64,000 bases of DNA from Naasia aerilata. Lineage in GTDB: Bacteria > Actinomycetota > Actinomycetes > Actinomycetales > Microbacteriaceae. Numbering within the stretch: the stretch's first letter is position 1; every line of letters starts with the position of its first letter. The stretch spans positions 434,001 through 498,000 of the forward strand of contig NZ_AP027731.1 of NCBI RefSeq assembly GCF_030296595.1, written 5' to 3'. Shown here one piece after another: positions 46,074 to 55,867 of the stretch. The position numbers and the translations under genes were made by a program. The notes beneath the pieces are model-generated. The model was not told where the DNA came from, ran no database searches, and saw only the letters and a program-made list of their open reading frames with translations.

Positions 46074-46892
46074 TCAGGCGACGAGACCGCGGTGCGCGCC
46101 GCTCCGCGCGAAGGCGGCGGGCGTGACGCCCAGAGTGCGCCGGAAGTGCCGGGTCAGGTGGGCCTGGTCGGAGAAGCCGGCGAGTGCCGCGGCGTCGGCC
46201 GGCGAGGCGCCGTCGAGGAGCAGGTGGCGGGCGAGGTCGACGCGACGGCCCGTGACGTATCGGTGGGGCGGCAGCCCGTACGCCCGGGCGAACACGCGGC
46301 TGAGCGAGCTCGGGTGGACGCCGAGCAGAGCCCCCGCGGCCACGAGCGTGGGCGGGGCGATGGGATCGGCGTCGAGCACCTCCCGGAACCGCCGAGCGAG
46401 GCCGCGATCCGCGCGCGGGCCGGTGTCCAGAGGGGTCGAGCCGAGGTGCGCGCGGACCAGCTCGGCCGTGCGGTGCACGAGCGATTCCGCAGCGAGCTCC
46501 TCGCCGGGAGTCGCGAGGGCGGCGTGCAGCCGCCGCACGCCCTCCAGGACGTCGGCGCGCTGGATGGCGGGCCGATCCACCGCCCGGCCCACCGCACCCG
46601 CGCCCAGCCAGTCCTCGGTCAGGTAGGCGACACGCTTCTGGAAGCCGACGCTCGGCTGCGCCGACTGGCCGTCGTGCGGTACCCCGGGCGGAAGCAGCGT
46701 GACGAGCGCCCCGCCGGTGCGGAGGTCGTGCCGGTCCAGCCGGTACGCGACCTCGCCCGAATCCACGAGCAGCAGCGTCCACTCCGCGTGGGTGTGCGCC
46801 GGGTAGGAGTGGCCGACGAAGCGGGCGTGCAGCACCTCGCTGACCTGCGGGACCGCCGGCCGCCAGGCGCGGACCCGCTCCCCGGTGGACAT
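46074..46892 (-). CDS. AraC-family transcriptional regulator
   Basis: 272 residues. The N-terminal cupin-like sensing domain (FVGHSYPAHTHAEWTLLLVDSGEVAYRLD; TLLPPGVPHDGQSA) is followed by the double HTH: LVAAGALLGVHPSSLSRVFARAYGLPPHRYVTGRR, then LLDGASPADAAALAGFSDQAHLTRHFRRTLGVTP. It is divergent from the DUF2000 gene and may regulate it. Start ATG 46892 is preceded by TACGTT with a 6-nt spacer. Ligand unknown. Confidence 0.85.
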   Translation of the reverse strand: MSTGERVRAWRPAVPQVSEVLHARFVGHSYPAHTHAEWTLLLVDSGEVAYRLDRHDLRTGGALVTLLPPGVPHDGQSAQPSVGFQKRVAYLTEDWLGAGAVGRAVDRPAIQRADVLEGVRRLHAALATPGEELAAESLVHRTAELVRAHLGSTPLDTGPRADRGLARRFREVLDADPIAPPTLVAAGALLGVHPSSLSRVFARAYGLPPHRYVTGRRVDLARHLLLDGASPADAAALAGFSDQAHLTRHFRRTLGVTPAAFARSGAHRGLVA

Positions 46893-46898
46893 GTCAAG

Positions 46899-46904
46899 AA
46901 CGTA
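46899..46904 (-). promoter_or_regulatory. -10 hexamer of leaderless AraC gene
   Basis: TACGTT on the minus strand, 6 nt before the ATG at 46892, in the 49-nt divergent gap. Confidence 0.4.
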
Positions 46905-46941
46905 CAAGACTCGGCCCCCTCCTCCGGCGGAGCATCGGACC

Positions 46942-47373
46942 ATGACGCTCGACGCCGCCCCGCCCGTCCGCTTCGACACCAAGCTCGCGGTGCTGCTTCG
47001 TGCCGATCTGGCGCCCTGGCAGGAGCTGAACGTGACTGCCTTCCTGTCCAGCGGCCTCTCGGGCGCGGACGACATGCTCGGCGAGCCCTACCGCGACGCG
47101 GACGGCGTCGAGTACCTCCCGATGCTCCGTCAGCCGGTCCTCGTGTTCTCGGCGACCGCTGAGCAGCTGACCGCCGCACGGGTGCGTGCGGTGGACCGCG
47201 GCATCCGCACCGCGGTGTACACCGCCGAGCTGTTCGGCACCGGGCACGACGCCGCGAACCGGGCCGCAGTGGCGGCGGTGCGCAGCGGCGACCTCGACCT
47301 CGTCGGGCTGGGGCTGCACGGTGCACGGAACGCGATCGACCGGATCACCAAGGGGATTCCGCTGCACTCCTGA
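46942..47373 (+). CDS. DUF2000-family protein
   Basis: 143 residues: FDTKLAVLLRADLAPWQELNVTAFLSSGLSGA then MLRQPVLVFSATAEQLTAARVRAVDRGIRTAVYTAELFGTGHDAANRAAVAA, a DUF2000 pattern (Rossmann-like tRNA-hydrolase-related fold). Function unknown. It lies 49 nt from the divergent AraC gene, so this AraC may control it. GGACC in the immediate upstream region gives no clear ribosome site. Confidence 0.75.
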   Translation: MTLDAAPPVRFDTKLAVLLRADLAPWQELNVTAFLSSGLSGADDMLGEPYRDADGVEYLPMLRQPVLVFSATAEQLTAARVRAVDRGIRTAVYTAELFGTGHDAANRAAVAAVRSGDLDLVGLGLHGARNAIDRITKGIPLHS

Positions 47374-47484
47374 CGGGCGGTCCGACCCCGGCCCGCCCGC
47401 TCGACCATCGCCGTTGTGGGCGGCCCGAGCCCTGCGCTAGCCTCCAGGCGTCGGGCTCGGGTTGCGCGGGAATCGAGAGGTCAG

Positions 47485-48129
47485 ATGGCAACTGCGGTCG
47501 ACGCCGAGCGCAGCGGCGGCCCGGTGACGTTCGCGGGCGGCGTGCTCGACCGCTACCGCCACGTGTGCGCGTTCGTGAACGGTCCCCGCGAGGCGGACCT
47601 GCTGTTCGACCCGTTCGTCAGCGATGGGGTGGACCGCGGCGATCGCCTCCTCTACCTGGTCGACCCCGCCCGGTCGGCCGGACCGGTGAATCGGCTCCGG
47701 CATCTGGGCTACGACGCGGGCGCGCTGCTCGAGCAGCACCGATGCGAGGTGCGGACCTGGAACGACACCTATCTCCGCACCGGGCACTTCGACCAGGCGG
47801 AGATGCTCGGCCTGCTGGACGAGCTGCTCACCGCACGCCGGTCGCCGCGCATCCGGATGGTGGCCGACATGGGCTGGGCGGTCGGGCAGCGCGACGCCGA
47901 GGACCGCCTCATCGAGTTCGAGGCGCGCGCCAACTTCCTCCACGCCCGGCACGAGCACGTCGTGATCTGCGCCTACGACCCCACGCTCTTCGACGGGTCC
48001 TTCATCGTCGACATCCTCCGCACCCATCCGATGGTCGTGATCGGCGGGATGCTGCAGGAGAACCCCTTCTTCGAGCCGCCGTCCGCGTTCCTCGGTGAGC
48101 GCGGCCTCGTCCGGCCGACGGACGGCTGA
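47485..48129 (+). CDS. MEDS-domain (methanogen/methylotroph DcmR sensory) protein
   Basis: 214 residues. GVLDRYRHVCAFVNGPREADLLFDPFVSDGVDRGDRLLYLV starts the MEDS fold; DTYLRTGHFDQAEMLGLLDELL, ARSPRIRMVADMGW and HVVICAYDPTLFDGSFIVDILRTHPMVVIGG follow, in the order of the family. MEDS domains are P-loop-like sensors seen with histidine kinases and regulators. No second domain is present here. It precedes a GAF-LuxR regulator by only 19 nt, so a joint signalling role is likely. GAGAGG lies 6 nt before the ATG. Confidence 0.8.
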   Translation: MATAVDAERSGGPVTFAGGVLDRYRHVCAFVNGPREADLLFDPFVSDGVDRGDRLLYLVDPARSAGPVNRLRHLGYDAGALLEQHRCEVRTWNDTYLRTGHFDQAEMLGLLDELLTARRSPRIRMVADMGWAVGQRDAEDRLIEFEARANFLHARHEHVVICAYDPTLFDGSFIVDILRTHPMVVIGGMLQENPFFEPPSAFLGERGLVRPTDG

Positions 48130-48148
48130 CGGCTGACGGCGGGCCGGC

Positions 48149-49095
48149 GTGGACCCCCTGGACGGCGGCGAGCGCGGAGCTCGGGGCGGGCAGGACAGCC
48201 CGGCGCTCGACTCCCGGCACTGGATGCGCGACATGGGCGCGCTCCTCGCCCTTCCCGCGATGTGGGTGGACCACCGCCCCGAGGAGATCGCGTCTGGCCT
48301 CCTCAGCGTGCTGTCCGGCATCCTGCAGCTGGATTCCGCCTACGCGCGCTTCGACGATCCGCACGACGGCCACCCGCTCGAGGTGTGGCGACCGTCGGGG
48401 CCCAGCGTGCCCGGTGAGCTGCGGCAGGTGCTGGACGCCGACGCAGTCCGCGCGCCCGGGGTCACGACGCGGGACGTTGAGACGGGAGGCGACCCGGGTC
48501 GGCTCCGCGTCGCGAGCCTGCCGCTGGCGCTGCCGTGGGAGCCCGGCCTGGTGCTCGTGTCCGCCGGCCGACGCGACTTCCCGACCGACCGGGAGACGCA
48601 CCTCCTCCGGGTCGCCGTCGGCCAGGCGGCGATCGCGGTTCACACCGCCCGGCGGCTCGCGCGGTCCCAGGCCGCGCTGACCGCCGCAGAGGCCACGGTC
48701 GCGCGGCAGGCCGAGCTGCTGCGCACCCTGGCGGAGGACCTCGAGCCGCTGCTGGTGTCGGGCGCGCGCCGCGTTCGCGACGCCGCTCGCTTCGCCGCCG
48801 ACGCCGCTCCGCCGGCGAGCGTCGAGGAGCACCGCGAGGCGGCAAGCGCGGTTCGCGCGGTGCCGCCGGAGGCCCCGGGACCGGCGGCGAGCGCTCCACG
48901 CTCCTGCCGCTCACGCGGAGGGAGGCCGAGGTCCTCGGTCTCCTGGCCCAGGGTCTCAGCAACAAGGAGATCGCCGGCGTGATGTGGCTGAGCGACCGGA
49001 CCGTGGAGCGGCACCTGACGAGCCTCTACCGCAAGATCGGCGTTGCCCGCCGCAGCGAGGCGACCGCCTACGCACTCCGGCGGGGCGTCGTCTAG
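48149..49095 (+). CDS. GAF-LuxR-type transcriptional regulator (frame break at about 48878)
   Basis: About 315 residues. Residues about 30-200 form a GAF-like sensing domain (ASGLLSVLSGILQLDSAYARFDD onward), followed by a coiled helix (ALTAAEATVARQAELLRTLAEDLE). After the shift, in the next frame, PLTRREAEVLGLLAQGLSNKEIAGVMWLSDRTVERHLTSLYRKIGV is a clear LuxR HTH. One G missing from the GGG at 48877-48879 explains the break. It probably acts downstream of the MEDS sensor encoded 19 nt upstream. Target unknown. Confidence 0.8.
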
Positions 49096-49318
49096 AGGCT
49101 CCCGGTCCTCGACCGCGGACTTGAGGGGTTCTCCGCATCCCCGGTCGGCCTCCGCCCGCAATTGGGGATTCCTCCGGAGGACGCCGCCGCCGAGGAGGAG
49201 CAGATTCGACCCGTCGCACCGTCGTCCGTTCTGTTCCGCCCTCCGGAACGGCAGGGACCGGCTTGCGACTCACGCAGAATCCGACGCCCCTCGCCGGGTC
49301 GTCCCAAGGAGGAGTTCC

Positions 49319-50527
49319 ATGAGCACCATCACCGAGTCGCGCATCCAGACCGGGCACGACATCCGGCCGTTCCGGGTCGACATCCCACAAGCCGAGATCG
49401 ACGACCTCCGCCGCCGCATCCGCGCGACGCGCTGGCCGGCGAAGGAGATCGTCGCCGACGCGTCCCAGGGAGTCCAGCTCGACGTCGTCCAGGAGCTCGC
49501 GCGCTACTGGGCCGACCAGCACGACTGGCGCACCGTGGAGGCGCGGCTCAACTCGTTCCCCCAGTTCGTGACCGAGATCGACGGAGTCGACATCCACTTC
49601 CTGCACGTCCGTTCGCCCCACCCGGGCGCGCTGCCCATGATCGTCACGCACGGGTGGCCGGGCTCGGTGATCGAGCAGCTCAAGATCGTCGAGCTGCTCG
49701 CCGACCCGACCGCGCATGGCGGCTCCGCGGAGGATGCCTTCTCCCTCGTCATCCCGTCCCTGCCCGGCCACGGCTTCTCCGGCACGCCGACCGACGGCGG
49801 CTGGGATCCGGTGCGCATCGCCCGCGCCTGGGCGGAGCTGATGCAGCGGCTCGGCTACGACCGGTACGTCGCCCAGGGCGGCGACTGGGGCAATGCGGTC
49901 ACCGAGCAGATGGCCCTGCAAACGCCTCCCGGGCTGATCGGCATCCACACCAACATGGCCGCCACCGTCCCGGACGCCATCCAGACGGCCCTGACGAACG
50001 GCGACCAGCCGCCAGCCGATCTCGACCCCGAGGAGCGCGGCGCCTGGGACCAGCTCGCGTTCTTCTACGCCCACGGCCTCGCCTACGCGCAGGAGATGGG
50101 CAACCGCCCGCAGACGCTGTACGCGCTCGAGGACTCCCCCGTCGGCCTCGCGGCTTGGATGCTCGACCACGACTCGCGCAGCTACGAGCTGATCGCGCGG
50201 GTGTTCCGGGGCGGATCCGAGGGCCTCAGCCGGGACGACATCCTCGACAACGTGTCGCTCTACTGGTTCACGAAGACGGCGGTCTCCTCCGCGCGGCTCT
50301 ACTGGGAGAGCAAGCTGCCCTTCTTCGCGCCCAAGGGCGTCACTCTGCCGGTCGCGGTCAGCGTCTTCCCCGACGAGATCTACGCGGCCCCGCGCAGCTG
50401 GGCGGCCGAGGCGTATCCGAACCTGATCCACTTCAACCGGCTCGACCGCGGCGGCCACTTCGCGGCCTGGGAGCAGCCGGAGCTCTTCGCCCAGGAGATG
50501 CGCGCCGCCTTCCGGTCGCTCCGATGA
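49319..50527 (+). CDS. Epoxide hydrolase-like protein with EHN domain
   Basis: 402 residues. N-terminal EHN domain (FRVDIPQAEIDDLRRRIRATRWP) and then an alpha/beta hydrolase: MIVTHGWPGSVIE (oxyanion), PGHGFSGTP, VAQGGDWGNAVTEQ (Asp nucleophile), and DRGGHFAAWEQPE (His). The layout is that of microsomal-type epoxide hydrolases. It would open epoxides to diols. Strong AAGGAGGA ribosome site before ATG 49319. Upstream gap 49096-49318 has a TCCTCCGGAGGA palindrome and GTTCCG/CGGAAC but no gene. It overlaps the next hydrolase by 4 nt. Confidence 0.9.
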   Translation: MSTITESRIQTGHDIRPFRVDIPQAEIDDLRRRIRATRWPAKEIVADASQGVQLDVVQELARYWADQHDWRTVEARLNSFPQFVTEIDGVDIHFLHVRSPHPGALPMIVTHGWPGSVIEQLKIVELLADPTAHGGSAEDAFSLVIPSLPGHGFSGTPTDGGWDPVRIARAWAELMQRLGYDRYVAQGGDWGNAVTEQMALQTPPGLIGIHTNMAATVPDAIQTALTNGDQPPADLDPEERGAWDQLAFFYAHGLAYAQEMGNRPQTLYALEDSPVGLAAWMLDHDSRSYELIARVFRGGSEGLSRDDILDNVSLYWFTKTAVSSARLYWESKLPFFAPKGVTLPVAVSVFPDEIYAAPRSWAAEAYPNLIHFNRLDRGGHFAAWEQPELFAQEMRAAFRSLR

Positions 50528-51510
50528 CGCTCGAGACGGATGCCGCCACGCTTCCGATGGCCGCCGTGCGGGACGCGCGCGCATCCCGGCCGTCGGAGGA
50601 CGGGGCGCCTCCGACCTTCGCCGTGCTGCGCCAGGTGGACGCCGGGGAGCTGAGCGTCGGCTACGCGGACGTCGGCCCCGCCTCGGGCCCGCCCGTGCTC
50701 CTGCTGCACGGCTGGCCCTACGACATCCACAGCTATCTCGACGCGTCGGACCTGCTGGCCTCGGCGGGACACCGCGTGCTCATCCCCCACCTCCGCGGAT
50801 TCGGCTCGACCCGGTTCCTCGACGAGACGGCGCCGCGGAACGCGCAGCAGTCCGCGCTCGCGTTCGACGCCGTCGCCTTCCTTGACGCGCTCGGGATCGA
50901 GAGGGCGATTATCGGCGGGTTCGACTGGGGAGCCCGGTCGGCGAACATCCTGGCGGCGCTCTGGCCGGAGCGCTGCCGGGCGCTCGTCTCGGTCAGCGGG
51001 TACCTGATCGGCGATCCGGCGGCCAACCGCCGGCCGCTGCCGCCGGCCGCCGAGCTGTCGTGGTGGTACCAGTTCTACTTCGCGACCGAGCGAGGCCGGG
51101 CCGGGTACGAGCAGTACCGCGACCAGTTCGCAGAGCTGATCTGGCGGCTCGCCTCACCGAAGTGGGACTTCTCGCCGGAGACGTTCGCCCGCAGCGCCGC
51201 CTCCTTCGCCAATCCGGACCACGTCGACCTGGTGATCCACAACTACCGCTGGCGGCTCGGCGCGGCCGACGGCGAGCGCCGCTTCGACGACGCCGAGCGT
51301 CGGTTGGCGGCTCTGCCGTCGATCGCGGTGCCGACGATCACGCTGGAGGGCGACGTGAATGGTGCCCCGCACCCCGAGGCCGCGGCCTACGCCGCCCGGT
51401 TCACGGGCCCGTACGAGCATCGGGTGGTCGAGGGCGGGGTGGGGCACAACCTCCCGCAGGAGGCACCGGACGCCTTCGCGGCGGCGGTGATCGACGCCGG
51501 GCGCATGTAG
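50524..51510 (+). CDS. Alpha/beta hydrolase, epoxide hydrolase or dehalogenase-like
   Basis: 328 residues. LLLHGWPYDIHSYLD (oxyanion), PHLRGFGSTRF, GGFDWGARSANILAAL (Asp nucleophile) and GGVGHNLPQEAP (His) form a full triad context. There is a variable N-terminal leader of about 40 residues. Cap region includes WWYQFYFATERGRAGYEQYRD. Translationally coupled (4-nt overlap) to the epoxide hydrolase, so the pair may act on related substrates. The Asp nucleophile favours an epoxide hydrolase or haloalkane dehalogenase-type activity over esterase. Substrate unknown. Confidence 0.8.
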   Translation: MTLETDAATLPMAAVRDARASRPSEDGAPPTFAVLRQVDAGELSVGYADVGPASGPPVLLLHGWPYDIHSYLDASDLLASAGHRVLIPHLRGFGSTRFLDETAPRNAQQSALAFDAVAFLDALGIERAIIGGFDWGARSANILAALWPERCRALVSVSGYLIGDPAANRRPLPPAAELSWWYQFYFATERGRAGYEQYRDQFAELIWRLASPKWDFSPETFARSAASFANPDHVDLVIHNYRWRLGAADGERRFDDAERRLAALPSIAVPTITLEGDVNGAPHPEAAAYAARFTGPYEHRVVEGGVGHNLPQEAPDAFAAAVIDAGRM

Positions 51511-51541
51511 GGCTGGCGACGGTCGGGGCCGCGCCGCCCAG

Positions 51542-51601
51542 CCGCATCACTTCGGACTAACCGCAACCGGACACCGTTGCGGTTAGTCCGAAGTGTTGCG
51601 G
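51542..51601. repeat. Very long palindrome spanning convergent gene ends
   Basis: Arms 51542-51567 and 51576-51601 are reverse complements at 25 of 26 positions (inner 20 perfect: CACTTCGGACTAACCGCAAC), with an 8-nt loop. It overlaps the last codons of the minus-strand membrane protein. Likely terminates both genes; the best-paired palindrome of the window. Confidence 0.75.
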
Positions 51602-51972
51602 TCGAGACGCGACTGCTCGTCCGGCTCCGCATCGGCGCCGTCGAACCAGCCGTCCTCAGGCGGCCGCCGACCGACCCGAGCCAGGTAGACGGCGAAGGTG
51701 GCCTGAGCGGCACCGGCGATCAGGAGGGCGACACCGAGCAGCGGGTGCACGTAGAAGAGCGTCACCGCTCCCGCCACCAGCAGGGTCCCGCACCAGAGTG
51801 CGAACATTCCGGCAGCGAGGGTGCGCGAGCCTGCCGTCGCGTTGTGGGCGATCCACTGGTCCCGCCGCCACCTCGGATCCCGAGCACGACGAACCGTGAG
51901 CACCGCCCCGGCCGCCGTCAGACCGCCCAGGAGGACAACGGCGACGACCGCGAGGACGTCGAGCCGCGTCAT
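51583..51972 (-). CDS. Hypothetical three-helix membrane protein
   Basis: 129 residues: N-terminal segment (LDVLAVVAVVLLGGLTAAGAVLTV), two more (AAGMFALWCGTLLVAGAVTLFYV; LLGVALLIAGAAQATFAVYLA) and a polar acidic tail (RRPPEDGWFDGADAEPDEQSRLDRNTSD) that lies on top of the palindrome. No family recognised. No regulatory signal visible. The 113-nt gap to DUF4177 shows nothing. Confidence 0.5.
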   Translation of the reverse strand: MTRLDVLAVVAVVLLGGLTAAGAVLTVRRARDPRWRRDQWIAHNATAGSRTLAAGMFALWCGTLLVAGAVTLFYVHPLLGVALLIAGAAQATFAVYLARVGRRPPEDGWFDGADAEPDEQSRLDRNTSD

Positions 51973-52085
51973 GATCCGTCCGCCCGTCGGTTCACGTGAT
52001 CATGCTCGACGGTGCTGTTCAGAAGCCTGGCGAGCGGCCTCCCGGCGGTGCGCACGCTGCTGGTCGCTGCGCGCCGCTGTGGCGA

Positions 52086-52304
52086 TCAGAGCCGCTCGAA
52101 CACCAGGGTGGCCTGGACGCGGTCTCCGCCGACGATGCCCTTGCTGCCCGACGAGGCGGTCGTGATGGTGTGCAGACGGTAGCCGAGCGCGGCCTGCGCG
52201 TTGATCGCCTTCTCGAGCTCGGTCAGGTTCCCGGACCCTGTGCCGAACACCTTCTCCTTGAGCACGACCTGAATCACGACGTAGGCCTGATCGTTCGCCG
52301 CCAT
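52086..52304 (-). CDS. DUF4177-like small protein
   Basis: 72 residues: YVVIQVVLKEKVFGTGSGNLTELEKAINAQAALGYRLHTITTASS then a short beta strand VQATLVFERL, the DUF4177 pattern (a ferredoxin-like small domain of unknown function). GGTGGGG 5 nt before ATG 52304 favours this start over the upstream ATG at 52343. It lies within a 5' flank where 52305-52429 has no gene. Confidence 0.7.
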   Translation of the reverse strand: MAANDQAYVVIQVVLKEKVFGTGSGNLTELEKAINAQAALGYRLHTITTASSGSKGIVGGDRVQATLVFERL

Positions 52305-52429
52305 GAGCGCCCCACCTTCTTCCTCCGCGCCCGAGTGGCGCACTGGGAGGAACTGCCAGTCCTACAGGGCACCGGAGCCATCGCCCGGGCGGCGCGCCCG
52401 ACGAGGCTCCGGGCGGAACGAGACCGGCG

Positions 52430-53166
52430 TCAGGCGCCGAAGTTCGCGGAGGGTGCCCGCATCTCCTGCAGGACGTCCGTCGGGTCCTCGTCGAAGACCC
52501 ACACGCTCCAGCGGTGCGACTCGGAATAGGAGGGGTCGTCCTCGGGGATCGGCGGCGGCACCGGCCCGAGGAAGAAGTCGTACCGGGACGGCAACTCGCT
52601 CAGCTCCACCCTCTCGACGGCCTCCGGGTGGGAGGACAGAACCTCTTGGGTCGAGTCGCCGACGCGAACGCCGTCGATGGTCTGGATGGCCAGTCCGCGC
52701 GCGGAGGGAGCCGTCGCCGCGATCCACCAGCGCGGCTCGTAGGTCGGCAGCTCCGCGTCGGGGATGGTCGCCCACCGGTCCTCCGAGGACACCCGGAACC
52801 CGTCCCACTGGTAGGTGATGCCACCGCCCTGGTGCGAGCTCTGGGGGAAGGAGACCTGCGTGGGCTCCCCGAGGAAGCCGGACAGGTCGGCCACCACGTC
52901 GGACGTGAGCCGGCGGTAGTCATAGGACGCGAGCACCGCGCCGTCCGCCGTCTGGACGGAGACCGACTCCGCCGTGACCGAGAGCAGGGCGGCCGCGGGC
53001 GCGGCGGATTCGGACGGGGTCGGGGTCGGTGTCATTGCGGGGGCGCGGGTGTGGCGGACGACACCGACGGCGTCGGGGCCGCAGCCGTGCAGGCGGACGC
53101 ACCGACCATCACGGCGGCCGCCAGGGCTGCCGCGTGTACCGCCCGGATTCCGCTCGACGCCCCCAT
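52430..53166 (-). CDS. Hypothetical lipoprotein (frame break at about 53040)
   Basis: About 245 residues. The signal peptide and lipobox ASAC are in one frame (RAVHAAALAAAVMVGASACTAA); after the GGGGG at 53039-53043 the frame shifts, and SAAPAAALLSVTAESVSVQTADGAVLASYDYRRLT, then VRVGDSTQEVLSSHPEAVERV continue to the stop. One missing C on the coding strand accounts for the break. The domain resembles no family I can name. Start ATG 53166 follows TAGGGT plus 6 nt. Extracytoplasmic. Confidence 0.6.
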
Positions 53167-53172
53167 GGCGCC

Positions 53173-53178
53173 ACCCTA
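53173..53178 (-). promoter_or_regulatory. -10 hexamer of leaderless lipoprotein gene
   Basis: TAGGGT on the minus strand, 6 nt before the ATG at 53166. Confidence 0.45.
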
Positions 53179-53247
53179 ATTGCGGCGCTGCGACGGAACG
53201 GGCGCACGGCATGCGCGCGTCGCGCGCCTGCGTCCGCCGCGCTCCGC

Positions 53248-53649
53248 TCAGGGCGTGAGGACTGCGGCGATGGCGCTCACCTCGATGAGAGCACCGGGCA
53301 CACCGAGGCCCGCGACCCGCGCGGCCGTGACCAGCGGAGGCGCTCCGCCCGTCGCCAGCCGGGGCGCGATGGCGCCGTACGCGGCGCGGAGGTCGGCGTC
53401 CTCGGCGATGAGCACGGTCCACTGCACCACGTCGGCGAGCGTTGCGCCCGCTGCCTGGAGCGCCGTGCTCGCGTTGTCGACGGCCCGGACGGATTGCTCG
53501 GCGACGTCGGCTGACACGACGGCGCCGGTTTCGTCGACGCCGTTCTGGCCGCCGACGTAGATGGTCGTCGCGCCGGGCGGCACGACGGCGACATGGCTGA
53601 ACGCCGGGCTCACGACGAGTCCGGCCGGCTGCAGGCGGAGGATCTCCAT
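53248..53649 (-). CDS. RidA-family (YjgF/YER057c/UK114) protein
   Basis: 133 residues: FSHVAVVPPGATTIYVGGQNGVDETG, then AVDNASTALQAAGATLADVVQWTVLIAEDADLR and GAPPLVTAARVAGLGVPGALIEVSAIA, a RidA-type trimer fold. RidA proteins hydrolyse reactive enamine/imine intermediates. The usual Arg in the VARLPxP-type motif is in ARVAGLGVPGALIE. 81 nt separate it from the lipoprotein gene at its 3' side. Confidence 0.85.
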   Translation of the reverse strand: MEILRLQPAGLVVSPAFSHVAVVPPGATTIYVGGQNGVDETGAVVSADVAEQSVRAVDNASTALQAAGATLADVVQWTVLIAEDADLRAAYGAIAPRLATGGAPPLVTAARVAGLGVPGALIEVSAIAAVLTP

Positions 53650-53759
53650 GGCACACACGGTTCCATGAACGGCCGACAGCGCACCAGGGCGCGGATCGGC
53701 CCCTCTCGCAGGGGCGCTCGAGATGGACCGCCCCGCCGCCGTCGGGGCTCGGAGGCGGT

Positions 53760-54833
<1,074 letters not shown>

Positions 54834-54972
54834 GGGGTACAACGCTACCGGGCGCCGCCGACGTGCACGTTCCGGCTCGGTCACTCCCACCGACGCGACG
54901 CCCACGCTCCGCCGCCGCTCATGAGGGTGTTCCCGGCCCGCTGTAACGTCCCCGGTCCGCCGGCGATGCCGG

Positions 54973-55060
54973 CTGACCGAATCAAGGAGATTCGTTACCC
55001 CACCAGCAAGTTCATGCTCCAGGAGGCCCTCTCGCCGCGGAATCTCCTTGATCTGGTCAG
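54973..55060. repeat. Long inverted repeat in the YchF/exonuclease gap
   Basis: 21-nt arms (54973-54993 and 55040-55060) are reverse complements at 19 of 21 positions, with a 46-nt loop that is less GC-rich. The element is in a divergent 319-nt gap with no recognisable gene, so it is not a plain terminator; it could be a regulatory structure. A short ORF reading MPADRIKEIRYPTSK overlaps it but is not supported. Confidence 0.5.
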
Positions 55061-55152
55061 CTTCCGGCCGTGGAAAGAGGCCCCGGGGGACGGTTCCGCG
55101 GTCGTCGGCGGGGCGAGCCGGCGGGGTCGGAGGCGGATGGAACCATCGCGCC

Positions 55153-55749
55153 ATGGGGATGAACTTCACTGCGATCGACTTCGAGACCGCCAACCGCTCG
55201 AGCGCCTCCGCGTGCTCCGTCGGGCTCGTGAAGGTGCGCGACGGCCGCGTCGTGGATCGCGCGTCGTGGTACATCCGCCCGCCCTTCGGGCACGACTGGT
55301 TCTCGGAGTGGAACACCCGGATCCACGGCATCGACGAGAGCCACATCGAGGACGCGCTGCTCTGGAGCGAGCAGCTGAGTGACCTGGTCGGCTTCGCCGG
55401 TGCGGACGTGTTCGTCGCCCACAACGCCGGCTTCGACATGGGCGTCATCACGACGGCATGCGCCGCCAGCTCCATGCCGGCCCCGGCATACGACTACCTC
55501 TGCAGCCTCCAGGTGGCGCGGAAGACCTACAGCCTGGAGTCCTACAAGCTGCCGGTCGCGGCGATGGCGGCCGGCTTCGAGGACTTCCGTCACCACGACG
55601 CCCTGTCCGACGCCGAGGCGTGCGCGGCGATCGTGGTGCACGCGGCGAAGCGCCACGGCGTCCAGACCATCCGCGAGCTCTCGATGGCGACGAGCGCCCG
55701 CATCCGCCGCATCGGCGCGCCGGCCACCGCCTCCGCCCTCGCCGGCTGA
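55153..55749 (+). CDS. DnaQ-like 3'-5' exonuclease
   Basis: 198 residues, DEDD-family exonuclease. FTAIDFETANRSSASACSVGL (motif I, Asp and Glu), DVFVAHNAGFDMGVI (motif II, Asp) and FRHHDALSDAEACAAIVVHA (motif III, HxxxD) are in order. Relatives remove 3' nucleotides from DNA or RNA; here no polymerase domain is attached. The mixed divergent context suggests a stand-alone repair or RNA-processing role. ATG 55153. Confidence 0.85.
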   Translation: MGMNFTAIDFETANRSSASACSVGLVKVRDGRVVDRASWYIRPPFGHDWFSEWNTRIHGIDESHIEDALLWSEQLSDLVGFAGADVFVAHNAGFDMGVITTACAASSMPAPAYDYLCSLQVARKTYSLESYKLPVAAMAAGFEDFRHHDALSDAEACAAIVVHAAKRHGVQTIRELSMATSARIRRIGAPATASALAG

Positions 55750-55773
55750 CGGGTCGGCCCGGGCCGCTCTCCG

Positions 55774-55846
55774 TCAACAGGCGGGATTGCCTCCAGCAGG
55801 GGATGCCGCCCGCGTCCAGCCTGTCGGCGGCAGGAATGCCTGTTGA
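55774..55846. repeat. Palindrome between convergent exonuclease and MarR genes
   Basis: TCAACAGGC (55774-55782) pairs with GCCTGTTGA (55838-55846); inner GCCGCC/GGCGGC adds a second stem. Located in the 118-nt gap after the exonuclease, before the minus-strand MarR stop. Probable terminator. Confidence 0.5.
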
Positions 55847-55867
55847 GGGAAAGACGAGGCGGCCGTC

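Noticed and set aside
54967-55382. Possible small ORF starting MPADRIKEIRYPTSK
   Set aside because: Most of it coincides with the palindrome and the following exonuclease in another frame; no ribosome site and no family match.
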